A stretch of 64,000 bases of DNA from the NCBI GenBank assembly GCA_900315705.1, contig ONAB01000014.1, positions 1-64,000 on the forward strand, in the 5' to 3' direction. The position numbers were made by a program, and so were the translations under genes. How positions within the stretch are numbered: position 1 is the stretch's first letter; the number at the start of each line of letters is the position of its first letter. Of this stretch, positions 56,729 to 64,000 are shown piece by piece. The notes below the pieces were generated by a model. It ran no database searches. It was not told the origin of the DNA and was given only the letters and a program-made list of their open reading frames with translations. This stretch comes from an uncultured Bacteroidales bacterium (lineage in GTDB: Bacteria > Bacteroidota > Bacteroidia > Bacteroidales > WCHB1-69).

Positions 56729-59113
56729 ATGTCAGCGGGAAAGAATTGTCTATATGGGCTCTTGCTATGCTGTCTGGCTGTCTTCCTCTCCCCGACGGCA
56801 GCCGGGAGAACCATAGCTCTTCCTTCCCCTTGCGATGCGGTCTGCGACGGCGACACCATCCGTTTGGACACCACGATATGTGCCAACCAGCTGCCCTTTC
56901 ACTGGTATGGGGTCACCTTCACGCGCGACAGTTCCGTGCTGATGGCCACCCCCGCGATGGGCTACCTGTATCTCACCGTGAGGGTCACGCCCAATCCCAT
57001 CCACGCGGTATCCCCGCCGCACGGCGTGTGTGCGGGCGACACGGTCAACCTGGCCGTTGCCTACCAATCCCCACTCCCCGGCGTGACACTCTATTCGCCC
57101 CACGCCACCATCAGCGAGTCGCAGAAGATATTCCTCCCCGACGGGATGTCGTGCCAACCGTATGGCACCTACTACCGGTCGTATGCCCATTTCACGGACT
57201 TCCCCGCCCATTCGATGATCACCTCTGCCGATGACATCCTCTTCCTGCGCATCAAGATTGAGCATTCCGCGCTGGAGGACCTCCACATCGCACTGGTGTG
57301 CCCCAACGGCAGCTCCTGCCAGATCACCCCCTCCCTTACCCAGCAGATTTTCAACTCCTACTGGGACGGCACCGTGCTGAACGAGTACTTCCGCGTCAAC
57401 CTAGGCTTGGCCAACCGCCATATCGACCACCTGAGCTGCGACAGCTCGCTCAACCCCATCGGCGTGCCCTGGAATTATATATGGTCCAACAACACCAACC
57501 ACGGATATCAATACGCGGGCGGGCAGCATAGCTTCATTTACGAGTCGGCCAATGTCCATCAGCAATACAATCCGTTATGGGACAACAGCGGTGGCAACCA
57601 GGGGTTCTACCCGCACGTGGTGGACTCGAGCAACGTGGCGCTGATGCAGAACATCTACCATCCCAAACAGAGTTTTGCCAACCTGGTGGGGTGCCCCCTG
57701 AACGGCGACTGGTACATCCAGGTGCAGGACCTCCAGTCGGAGGACAACGGCTATCTGGTGGAGTGGGAGTTGTCATTAGACCCCCGACTGCTGCCGAGCG
57801 ACGCACCGCCCGTCATCAGCAGGAACATTGCCGGCACCGGGGTCAGCCGGCGCGATGACTCGACCTTCGTGGTGCACACCCCGTCCTCGTTCAGCCGTGA
57901 CACTATGCTGCTCTACACAGCCACGGTCGTGGATTCCGCCGGGTGCACCTACCACACCTCTTTCCCGCTCAGTGTATATGGCGTCACCACCACCGTGCTG
58001 CACGACACCATCTCCCGCAACCGGCTGCCCCACACCTTCCAGGGCTTCACCTTCCCCGTGGGCGCGCCCGATGACGTCACGCACGAGTATCACTACACCT
58101 CCTGCCACGGCTGCGACAGCACGGTGGAGTATCTCCTCCACATCGTCCCGTTGGACACCTTCTATGAACAGCGCGCCATCTGCAGCACCCAGCTGCCCTA
58201 CGAGTGGCATAGCGTTCGCTTCTCACACGCGGACACCCTGGCCCTAACGGCCTACTCCGCCCCTGGGATCGACAAAGTGATCATACTCCAACTCTCTGTC
58301 GGCGACCCCTTTTACGACAGCCTGATTGTGGACATCCTTGATTACAACCTCCCTTATGTCCTCAACGGGCAGCCCCTTTACAACGACACCAGCTACACAC
58401 TTGCCTATATCACTGAGTACGGCTGCGACAGCATCTATTATTTCGCGCTGCGGGTACATTATCCCTCCAGCCACGTCATTGACACGGCAGTGTGCGACTA
58501 CCAACTACCCTTCCTCTGGAACGGACACACCTTCAACGCTGACGCCATCGTCACCGACACGCTGACCGACCCCTTCGGTGCCGACAGCATCATTACGCTG
58601 CGTTTGACCATCGTCCCCACCCATATTGAAATCATCTCCCACACCGAGGACTTCTGCGACGAGGTACGGGCGGAGCTGGAGGTGATTACCGACTTTGAGG
58701 ACTACATCTGGAGCACGGGGCAGACCATACCGGTCATCACAGTGACCGCCCCGGGCAGATATTCCGTTGTGGGCAAGGAGGGACATTGCACGCGAAGGGC
58801 GACGCACATCATCGAAGTGTGCGATTACCAGCTGATGTTGCCCAACGCCATCACACCAAGCAATGCCGACGGGCTCAACGACTGGTTCAGCATTCCTCCA
58901 GCCATACAGCCCCAGATGGCCGACCTGGGATTCCGCATCACCATTGCCGACCGCTGGGGAAACGTGGTGTTCCACTCCACCGACAAGGCCTTCCGTTGGG
59001 ACGGCAAAGTGGACGGAGTGATTCACCCCAATACCGCATACACATATGTGATACAGTATCAGACCCTTCTCGGGGAGAAAATGACACTCAAGGGAACATT
59101 GCTGGTGCTATAG
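56729..59113 (+). CDS. T9SS type B protein with P-domain-like region, without tandem repeats
   Basis: 794 aa. The signal peptide ends near 25 (P-T-A-A-G). A P-domain-like segment at ~125-350 (K-I-F-L-P-D-G-M-S, I-K-I-E-H-S-A-L-E-D-L-H-I-A-L-V-C-P-N-G, C-P-L-N-G-D-W-Y-I-Q-V-Q-D) parallels the one in the 1,826-aa protein, including the spacing of C-P-N-G and C-P-L/V-N-G. Four diverged repeats with H-G-C-D-S-T-V-E-Y and Y-G-C-D-S-I-Y follow. The C-terminal ~95 residues are a T9SS type B domain (L-M-L-P-N-A-I-T-P-S-N-A-D-G-L-N-D-W-F ... I-A-D-R-W-G-N-V-V-F). Clearly a paralogue of the larger protein with its central repeat array missing. Likely exported to the surface. Confidence 0.9.
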   Translation: MSAGKNCLYGLLLCCLAVFLSPTAAGRTIALPSPCDAVCDGDTIRLDTTICANQLPFHWYGVTFTRDSSVLMATPAMGYLYLTVRVTPNPIHAVSPPHGVCAGDTVNLAVAYQSPLPGVTLYSPHATISESQKIFLPDGMSCQPYGTYYRSYAHFTDFPAHSMITSADDILFLRIKIEHSALEDLHIALVCPNGSSCQITPSLTQQIFNSYWDGTVLNEYFRVNLGLANRHIDHLSCDSSLNPIGVPWNYIWSNNTNHGYQYAGGQHSFIYESANVHQQYNPLWDNSGGNQGFYPHVVDSSNVALMQNIYHPKQSFANLVGCPLNGDWYIQVQDLQSEDNGYLVEWELSLDPRLLPSDAPPVISRNIAGTGVSRRDDSTFVVHTPSSFSRDTMLLYTATVVDSAGCTYHTSFPLSVYGVTTTVLHDTISRNRLPHTFQGFTFPVGAPDDVTHEYHYTSCHGCDSTVEYLLHIVPLDTFYEQRAICSTQLPYEWHSVRFSHADTLALTAYSAPGIDKVIILQLSVGDPFYDSLIVDILDYNLPYVLNGQPLYNDTSYTLAYITEYGCDSIYYFALRVHYPSSHVIDTAVCDYQLPFLWNGHTFNADAIVTDTLTDPFGADSIITLRLTIVPTHIEIISHTEDFCDEVRAELEVITDFEDYIWSTGQTIPVITVTAPGRYSVVGKEGHCTRRATHIIEVCDYQLMLPNAITPSNADGLNDWFSIPPAIQPQMADLGFRITIADRWGNVVFHSTDKAFRWDGKVDGVIHPNTAYTYVIQYQTLLGEKMTLKGTLLVL

Positions 59114-59168
59114 AGCAAGGGAAACTGATAAAAACATTATGTTATTTTGAGTTTTCAAAAATCTTTAT

Positions 59169-59176
59169 TAATTTTG
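59169..59176 (+). promoter_or_regulatory. -7 box of the glycine-lipid gene pair
   Basis: TAATTTTG followed by CGCTC, 52 bases before the ATG at 59229. A GTG at 59187 in the same frame is too close to serve as the start. Confidence 0.55.
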
Positions 59177-59228
59177 CGCTCTCATTGTGGAAACAAGAAT
59201 TTTCCGCAATCACCTTGAGGTACTTATT

Positions 59229-60086
59229 ATGTTGAAAGACTATTCATCATTCGGCCCAGCGTATCAGAACTTCCAAGTCAGGGAAGAGGTGTATGTCCCT
59301 GAACCGGCAGTGGAGTTTCCCAGCGACAATCCCTTCACAAGGATGACCCCCATACGCGGGAAAAACAAGGACATAAAGTTTGACAGCACTTACAACTACC
59401 TTGACAAATCGCTGAAATTCAAGATATGGCATTTGCTTATATATCTCACCACCTGGTTCGTGGTCTTTCCGATAAACCGAATCCGATACGGTCTCAGGAT
59501 TGAGGGCCGTGAGAAAATCCGCCAATACCGCAAATGCTTCACCAACGGAATGATGACCGTCTGCAATCACGTCCATCGGTGGGATATGCTATGTGTGCTG
59601 CAGGCGATGCGCTACCGCAAGGCTTGGATTCCGATGTACGCCCAGGCTTTCAACGGCAAGGACGGGTTCCTGATGAAGCACATCGGTGGCATCGCCATCC
59701 CCGACAACTACAGCGGTCTCCGGAAGTTCGACCAGGCACTGGATGAGCTGCATTCCAAAAAACAATGGATACACATCTTCCCCGAGAGTTGCAGCTGGTA
59801 CAACTATGCCCCGCTCCGCCCTTTCAAGACGGGCGCTTTCAATATGGCTTACAAATATGCCCTCCCTATAATTCCAATGGTCATCACCTTCAGGCCCCGC
59901 ACCGGATGGCGCAAGATATTCAGCGACAGCGGCCCACTGCTCACCATTCACGTGGGCGACCCTATCGTACCTGACCTCAGCGCACCTCGGAAGGAAGAGA
60001 CGGCACGACTGCGCGACCTTGCACACAAAACTTTACTGGATATGGCGGGCATTGTTACCAACCCCTGGCCACCTAATATTGATTAA
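59229..60086 (+). CDS. glsA: GlsA-like O-acyltransferase (PlsC family)
   Basis: 285 aa. LPLAT motif C-N-H-V-H-R-W-D-M (N-H-x4-D) at ~115-123, and F-P-E-S-C in place of F-P-E-G-T, in I-H-I-F-P-E-S-C-S-W. A hydrophobic segment at ~72-92 may anchor it to the inner membrane. Paired with the N-acyltransferase gene downstream (14-bp gap) it matches the GlsA/GlsB pair described in Bacteroides thetaiotaomicron for glycine-lipid synthesis, where GlsA adds a second fatty acid to N-acyl-glycine through an ester bond. Identity rests on pairing and length; no direct alignment was run. Confidence 0.75.
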   Translation: MLKDYSSFGPAYQNFQVREEVYVPEPAVEFPSDNPFTRMTPIRGKNKDIKFDSTYNYLDKSLKFKIWHLLIYLTTWFVVFPINRIRYGLRIEGREKIRQYRKCFTNGMMTVCNHVHRWDMLCVLQAMRYRKAWIPMYAQAFNGKDGFLMKHIGGIAIPDNYSGLRKFDQALDELHSKKQWIHIFPESCSWYNYAPLRPFKTGAFNMAYKYALPIIPMVITFRPRTGWRKIFSDSGPLLTIHVGDPIVPDLSAPRKEETARLRDLAHKTLLDMAGIVTNPWPPNID

Positions 60087-60100
60087 CAACCCTCACCACA

Positions 60101-61162
60101 ATGAATACTATTATCGACCCTGTACCAGTTGAACTACTCAAAGCTGAACTCACCAAATCCAAAAAGCTGGAAGACACGAACAAAGGGCACAACGAACTTT
60201 ACGTCGTCTCCTGGCAAGACTCCCCCAATGTGGTCACCGAAATCGGCAGGTTGCGCGAAATGACTTTCCGAGCTGCCGGCGGCTCCACCGGAAATGCAGT
60301 GGACCTTGACGAATACGACAAGATGGAGAAGCCCTACAAGCAGCTGATTGTCTGGGACCCCGACAACGAAGCTATTGTGGGTGGCTACCGCTTCTTCTTC
60401 GGCTCAGACGCAACGTTTGACGAGAAAGGACAGCCCATTATGGCAAGTTCCCATCAGTTCCACTTCTCGCAAAAGTTCATCGACGAGTACCTGCCGCACG
60501 TCCTGGAACTCGGGCGCAATTTTGTGGCCCCGGCATACCAGAGTTCCAAGAATGGATCCAAGTCGATATTTGCCTTGGACAATTTATGGGACGGACTCGT
60601 GGCCCTCATTATGAAGAACCAAAATCTCCTGTATTTCTTTGGCAAGATCACCATTTATCCCTCCTATGACCATATTTCCAGAGACTTGATCTACCATTTC
60701 CTTTGGAAACACTATGGGGACAAGGATGAGCTCGTCCGCCCGTGGGACGATCTGGCGGTTATGCCCGATTCCGACCCTGACTTGATGAATCTGATTGTGA
60801 AAAGGGATGACCTGGCGGAAGACTACAAACTACTCCGGGAGGCGGCCCGACTGAGAGGGGTGAATGTGCCGCCCAATGTGACCGCCTACATATCCATCAC
60901 TTCCGAAATGCTTATGTTCGGCACAGCAGTCAACCGCCTGATGCACAACATTGAAGACACCGCCGTGCTCATTCCGTTCGACACCATCTATCACGAGAAG
61001 AAGATGCGTCACATCGGGGCTTACCTCCGGTTCATAAACGCACGTAAACGCAAGAAAGAGAACCTCGATGTTCCCGAAACGGAAAACGAGAAGATCGAGG
61101 ACTGGATGATCAAGCGGCACCGCAAGGTAAAACGCCTGCTCAAAAAGGCCGGCCGCAAATAA
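60101..61162 (+). CDS. glsB: GlsB-like N-acyltransferase (GNAT superfamily)
   Basis: 353 aa. The N-terminal part is OlsB/GlsB-like: I-G-R-L-R-E-M-T-F-R-A-A-G, D-L-D-E-Y-D, Y-K-Q-L-I-V-W-D-P-D-N-E-A-I-V-G-G-Y-R-F, V-L-E-L-G-R-N-F-V-A-P-A-Y-Q. It would join a 3-hydroxy-fatty acid from acyl-ACP to glycine (or a related amino acid), the first step of glycine-lipid and serine-lipid synthesis. The C-terminal ~40 residues are strongly basic (R-K-R-K-K, K-R-H-R-K-V-K-R). Operon with the O-acyltransferase gene. Confidence 0.8.
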   Translation: MNTIIDPVPVELLKAELTKSKKLEDTNKGHNELYVVSWQDSPNVVTEIGRLREMTFRAAGGSTGNAVDLDEYDKMEKPYKQLIVWDPDNEAIVGGYRFFFGSDATFDEKGQPIMASSHQFHFSQKFIDEYLPHVLELGRNFVAPAYQSSKNGSKSIFALDNLWDGLVALIMKNQNLLYFFGKITIYPSYDHISRDLIYHFLWKHYGDKDELVRPWDDLAVMPDSDPDLMNLIVKRDDLAEDYKLLREAARLRGVNVPPNVTAYISITSEMLMFGTAVNRLMHNIEDTAVLIPFDTIYHEKKMRHIGAYLRFINARKRKKENLDVPETENEKIEDWMIKRHRKVKRLLKKAGRK

Positions 61163-61292
61163 GCAATCATAATGATTGGTGATGTATTCATCAATCAATA
61201 CATTAACATTTTTTAACATTTTTATTTAACTATATTTCAGTTGTTTATGATTATTAATAAATCATAAAGGCATTTTGTAATACTTTAAAAGG

Positions 61293-61300
61293 TACTTTTG
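61293..61300 (+). promoter_or_regulatory. -7 box of the glycosyltransferase gene
   Basis: TACTTTTG followed by CCGCC, with TTTTG at 61273-61277 as a -33 candidate; 46 bases before the ATG. Confidence 0.6.
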
Positions 61301-61346
61301 CCGCCGTTTTTTTACAGAAAGAATCATCTATAAAAACCGCAAAGAT

Positions 61347-62483
61347 ATGAAAGTACTTTTTGTTATTGATACCATAGACAACCATAATGGGACCAGCATT
61401 TCTGCCAGGCGTTTCGCATCCGAGCTGAGAAGCCGCGGGCACGAGGTGAAGTTTCTCACCACCGGCGGTCCAGACGAAGAGCGTTTCGTTGTGCCCGAAT
61501 ACCATTTCCCTATGGCGGACGGACTGGTCCAACGTCACGGGTTCAAATACGGCCAGGCGAAAAAGGATGTTATCCGCGAGGCTCTGGAATGGTGCGATGT
61601 GGCGCATTGCTATATGCCCTTCGGGCTGGAGGTCGCCACAAAGCGGATGGCCATCGAGATGGGCAAGCCCTGCACGGCGGCATTTCACGTGCAGCCCGAA
61701 AATGTGTTGGCCACTTTCCATATGCAGAACTTCAAGTGGGCGAACACTATTTTTTACAATATACTGAACCGCAAATTTTTCAAATATTTCCGTCACATAC
61801 ACTGCCCCAGCCGTTTCATTGCCGACTATCTGGTCCACCTCGGGTACACAGCAGAAATGCACGTGATCAGCAACGGCTGCCCTCCGGAATTCCATTGGCA
61901 CAAATGTCCTAAACCCGCGTGGTGCGCCGACAAGTTCGTGGTGCTGATGGTGGGCCGCCTGTCGCCTGAAAAGCACCAAGACACCATCTTGGAGGCCGTC
62001 AGGTATTCCGCATACGAAAAGCAGATCCAAGTAATCTTGGTGGGCAGCGGCTTGAGCGAACAGAAATTGCGCAAGAAAGGGAAAAGACTGTCCAACCCGC
62101 CCCGCATCGGCTTTTTGTCCGACCAAGAGTTGATGGAAACGTTAGGATATGCTGACTTGTACGTGCACGCGAGCGAGGTGGAACTGGAGTCCATCTCGTG
62201 TCTGGAAGCGATGGGCAGCGGACTGGTGCCGCTGATCTCAAGCAGCACGCTGAGCGCGACTTCCCAGTTTGCCTTGGACTGCCGCAGTCTGTTCGCACCC
62301 CGGAAACCCCGGTTGTTGGCCCAAAAGATTGATTACTGGATTGAACATCCGGAGAAGAGAAAGGAAATGGAGAAAAACTACGCCGAGTCAATCCTACAAT
62401 ACAGCATAGCACAATCCGTGTCACACTTTGAGGCTATGCTGATGGAAGAAATATCAGAAAATGAAACGAACAAGAATCATTAG
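61347..62483 (+). CDS. GT4-family glycosyltransferase
   Basis: 378 aa, GT-B fold. N-terminal domain V-I-D-T-I-D-N-H-N-G-T-S-I-S-A-R-R. C-terminal nucleotide-sugar domain has V-L-M-V-G-R-L-S-P-E-K-H-Q-D (residue ~198) and A-S-E-V-E-L-E-S-I-S-C-L-E-A-M-G-S-G-L-V-P, with the E-x7-E motif of retaining GT4 enzymes. It has its own promoter but sits just after the glycine-lipid genes, so addition of sugar to a lipid or capsule precursor is possible. The sugar and acceptor cannot be read from sequence. The next gene overlaps by 23 bp. Confidence 0.88.
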   Translation: MKVLFVIDTIDNHNGTSISARRFASELRSRGHEVKFLTTGGPDEERFVVPEYHFPMADGLVQRHGFKYGQAKKDVIREALEWCDVAHCYMPFGLEVATKRMAIEMGKPCTAAFHVQPENVLATFHMQNFKWANTIFYNILNRKFFKYFRHIHCPSRFIADYLVHLGYTAEMHVISNGCPPEFHWHKCPKPAWCADKFVVLMVGRLSPEKHQDTILEAVRYSAYEKQIQVILVGSGLSEQKLRKKGKRLSNPPRIGFLSDQELMETLGYADLYVHASEVELESISCLEAMGSGLVPLISSSTLSATSQFALDCRSLFAPRKPRLLAQKIDYWIEHPEKRKEMEKNYAESILQYSIAQSVSHFEAMLMEEISENETNKNH

Positions 62484-63642
62484 CATCGGACTTATAGTAT
62501 GGTTTCTGTTCCCCGTTCTCACGGAGGCGCAATCCACGGCAACAGAATCTCCCATCCACAACGAGGACGGTTCAGTGACATTTGTGCTACACAGCCCGGA
62601 GAGCCGAAGCGTGCGCCTGTATTGCGATTGCGATTTGCGAAGCAACCAGTACAATATCAAAAGGGATAACCTGCAATCCGTCCGTATGAATGCCGACGGA
62701 AACGGCCTTTTCACCTATACCACGCCCCCTCTCGCTCCTGAAGTCTATACGTACCAATTCAAAACGCAGGGGCAAAAGCTGGTGGACCCCCGCAATGCAG
62801 ACTCTATCCGCGTCTCCAATGGTAAACGCAGCGTGTTCGTAGTGCCCGGCTCCAGCCTTATGGACCTATGCATCGCCGACTCGCTATCAGGGAGAACCGA
62901 ACAGTGCGAGTTTTGGGACTCCGCTTGCGGAAAGGCGCGCCGTATCCTCCTATACCTGCCCCCGGAATGCGACAGCGCGGGGCAAACCTATCCTGTCCTC
63001 TATCTGCTGCACGGCATCGACGGCAATGAGCAGGCCTGGCGCGACCGCGGGCGACTTATACAGATGGTGGACAATCTGATACGGCAGGGCAAAGCCGAGC
63101 CGATGATTGTCGTGATGCCTGACGCCAACCCCCGGGGGCTCGTTGGACAAAACGAGAATGTGAGTCTGATGCAGAATCTGCTTCATTACGCTTCGTGGTT
63201 CCAACAGGATTTCGAGCGGGTATTCCCGCAAATGGACAGTTTTTTGAGCGCCCGCTACTCTATCTCCTCCGATATGGAATTACGCGCTGTGGCCGGATTG
63301 TCGGCAGGGGCCTCGCAGTCGGCCGTGCTTGCCAATATGTACGAAAACGAGTTCCAATATGTGGGGCTGTTCTCTCCGATTGTGCATCGCAAGCAATTGC
63401 CGAGCCAACGGAACAGCATCTATTGGATTGGAACAGGCAAAACGGATATCTTCCATCCGCAGAGCAAACGGTTCGTCAGAAGACTGCGCCAACAGCAAGT
63501 CCCTCATCTCTATTTCGAGTCCTCCGGAGGGCACGTTTGGCGCAACTGGAGATTGTATTTATCAGAATTCCTGCAATTTATTTTTAAAGACACCTCTAAT
63601 GACGCCGTCATTTGCGGAGAGAACAATCCACACCGGGAATGA
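62461..63642 (+). CDS. Exported esterase D/enterochelin-esterase-type alpha/beta hydrolase
   Basis: 393 aa. The ATG at 62461 overlaps the glycosyltransferase gene by 23 bp, and the N-terminus is a signal peptide (to ~23, L-T-E-A-Q). Residues ~30-120 look like a CBM48-type beta-sandwich (V-T-F-V-L-H-S-P-E-S-R-S-V-R-L-Y). The catalytic domain has Y-P-V-L-Y-L-L-H-G, G-L-S-A-G-A-S with Ser281 and S-G-G-H-V-W with His358. The layout is that of esterases used on feruloyl- or acetyl-sugars or in ferric enterobactin release. Substrate unknown; periplasmic or secreted. Confidence 0.88.
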   Translation: MKRTRIISIGLIVWFLFPVLTEAQSTATESPIHNEDGSVTFVLHSPESRSVRLYCDCDLRSNQYNIKRDNLQSVRMNADGNGLFTYTTPPLAPEVYTYQFKTQGQKLVDPRNADSIRVSNGKRSVFVVPGSSLMDLCIADSLSGRTEQCEFWDSACGKARRILLYLPPECDSAGQTYPVLYLLHGIDGNEQAWRDRGRLIQMVDNLIRQGKAEPMIVVMPDANPRGLVGQNENVSLMQNLLHYASWFQQDFERVFPQMDSFLSARYSISSDMELRAVAGLSAGASQSAVLANMYENEFQYVGLFSPIVHRKQLPSQRNSIYWIGTGKTDIFHPQSKRFVRRLRQQQVPHLYFESSGGHVWRNWRLYLSEFLQFIFKDTSNDAVICGENNPHRE

Positions 63643-63661
63643 ATTGACACCCTAATATGAC

Positions 63662-63669
63662 TATCTTTG
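63662..63669 (+). promoter_or_regulatory. -7 box of the last gene
   Basis: TATCTTTG followed by CAGCC, with TTGAC at 63644-63648 as a -33 candidate; 23 bases before the ATG at 63693. Confidence 0.65.
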
Positions 63670-63692
63670 CAGCCCCAAGAAAAGATGTCATA

Positions 63693-64000
63693 ATGCGCAA
63701 TTCTCTTCTCCATATCATCCTGTTTCACATCACCTTATTGTTGGCCATCAGCGTACAAGCGCAGGAGCGCGACCGGCTGGGCGAACTCAATGTGGTGTGC
63801 CGCAACGCGATCAGCATCACCCCGCAAAGCGGCGACCTCTTGTTCCTGAATGAGAACCAATCGGCAATGGAACAGGCCATCACCGCCAGCACAGGGGAAT
63901 ACACACACGTGGCGCTGGTGGAACGCGACAGCGCTGACGGCGTGTGGGTCATCGAGGCTTCGCCCAAGGAGGGTGTGCAGCGTATATCTTACGAACAATT
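63693..64000 (+). CDS. YiiX-like (permuted NlpC/P60) exported protein, 5' part
   Basis: The frame from the ATG at 63693 runs off the end of the window (about 102 codons seen). The signal peptide ends near residue 24 (S-V-Q-A-Q). Then I-T-P-Q-S-G-D-L-L-F-L, A-I-T-A-S-T-G-E-Y-T-H-V-A-L-V and V-W-V-I-E-A-S-P-K-E-G-V, which match the YiiX/C92 family of permuted papain-like amidases (G-D-L-x-F, S-T-x-x-x-x-H-V-A, I-E-A). His of T-H-V-A is a catalytic candidate; the Cys would lie beyond the window. An earlier ATG at 63685 hits a stop after one codon. Confidence 0.75.
   Translation, partial: MRNSLLHIILFHITLLLAISVQAQERDRLGELNVVCRNAISITPQSGDLLFLNENQSAMEQAITASTGEYTHVALVERDSADGVWVIEASPKEGVQRISYEQ

Overview
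The window comes from a Bacteroidota chromosome, most likely an uncultured Bacteroidales. Four things point there. Almost every transcription unit has a TAnnTTTG-type -7 box a short way upstream and no Shine-Dalgarno. Several exported proteins end in type IX secretion (T9SS) signals: a type A domain, or a type B/gliding-associated (CHU_C-like) domain. The small gene after L33 is a Bacteroidota family (DUF4295). A glycine-lipid acyltransferase pair (GlsA/GlsB-like) is present. Core genes are GC-rich; intergenic regions and the toxin modules are AT-rich. No rRNA, CRISPR array, transposase, integrase or phage gene was found.

Layout. (1) 1-5.9 kb: the 3' end of an RHS/YD-repeat gene followed by three orphan RHS C-terminal cassettes. 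Each has a short copied RHS core joined to a different AT-rich toxin-like domain (type-44-like, GH19 lysozyme/chitinase-like, zincin-like, phospholipase A2-like), usually with a 4-bp-overlapping candidate immunity gene. One immunity gene is frameshifted in an A9 tract, and one cassette carries two compensating deletions across its core. A terminator and tRNA-Pro(GGG) close this region. (2) 6.1-19.1 kb: a secreted C10 cysteine peptidase, a secreted HEFGH metallopeptidase, a DUF1232 protein, a PIG-L deacetylase, a TetR regulator with a palindromic operator candidate in front of a 1,412-aa acyl-CoA dehydratase activase-like protein, and urocanate hydratase. (3) 19.1-24.2 kb: a four-helix-bundle gene inside inverted degenerate repeat arms, small envelope proteins, tRNA-Ala(CGC) and pepD. 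(4) 24.3-34.5 kb: a lipid or acyl-metabolism neighbourhood with an MMPL/PlsC fusion exporter, a phytoene-desaturase-like oxidoreductase, a B12-binding radical SAM enzyme, an alpha/beta hydrolase, a PaaK-like ligase and a second acyltransferase. (5) 34.6-45.7 kb: housekeeping genes (obg, rpmG, ftsY, ispH, a Na/Pi symporter, purH, ung), a lipoprotein S9 peptidase and a second four-helix-bundle element. (6) 45.8-59.1 kb: two P-domain plus T9SS type B surface proteins, one with 14 tandem 49-aa repeats; they flank a short T9SS type A protein, a beta-helical carbohydrate-binding protein and a class A penicillin-binding protein. (7) 59.2-64 kb: the glycine-lipid pair, a GT4 glycosyltransferase, an esterase and the start of a YiiX-like amidase gene.

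The two most unusual parts are the RHS cassette array and the family of degenerate inverted repeat arrays. Two of those arrays enclose four-helix-bundle genes, one is an empty palindromic array, and one related pair lies in opposite orientation about 8.3 kb apart. Functional assignments come from reading motifs by eye; no database search was run.
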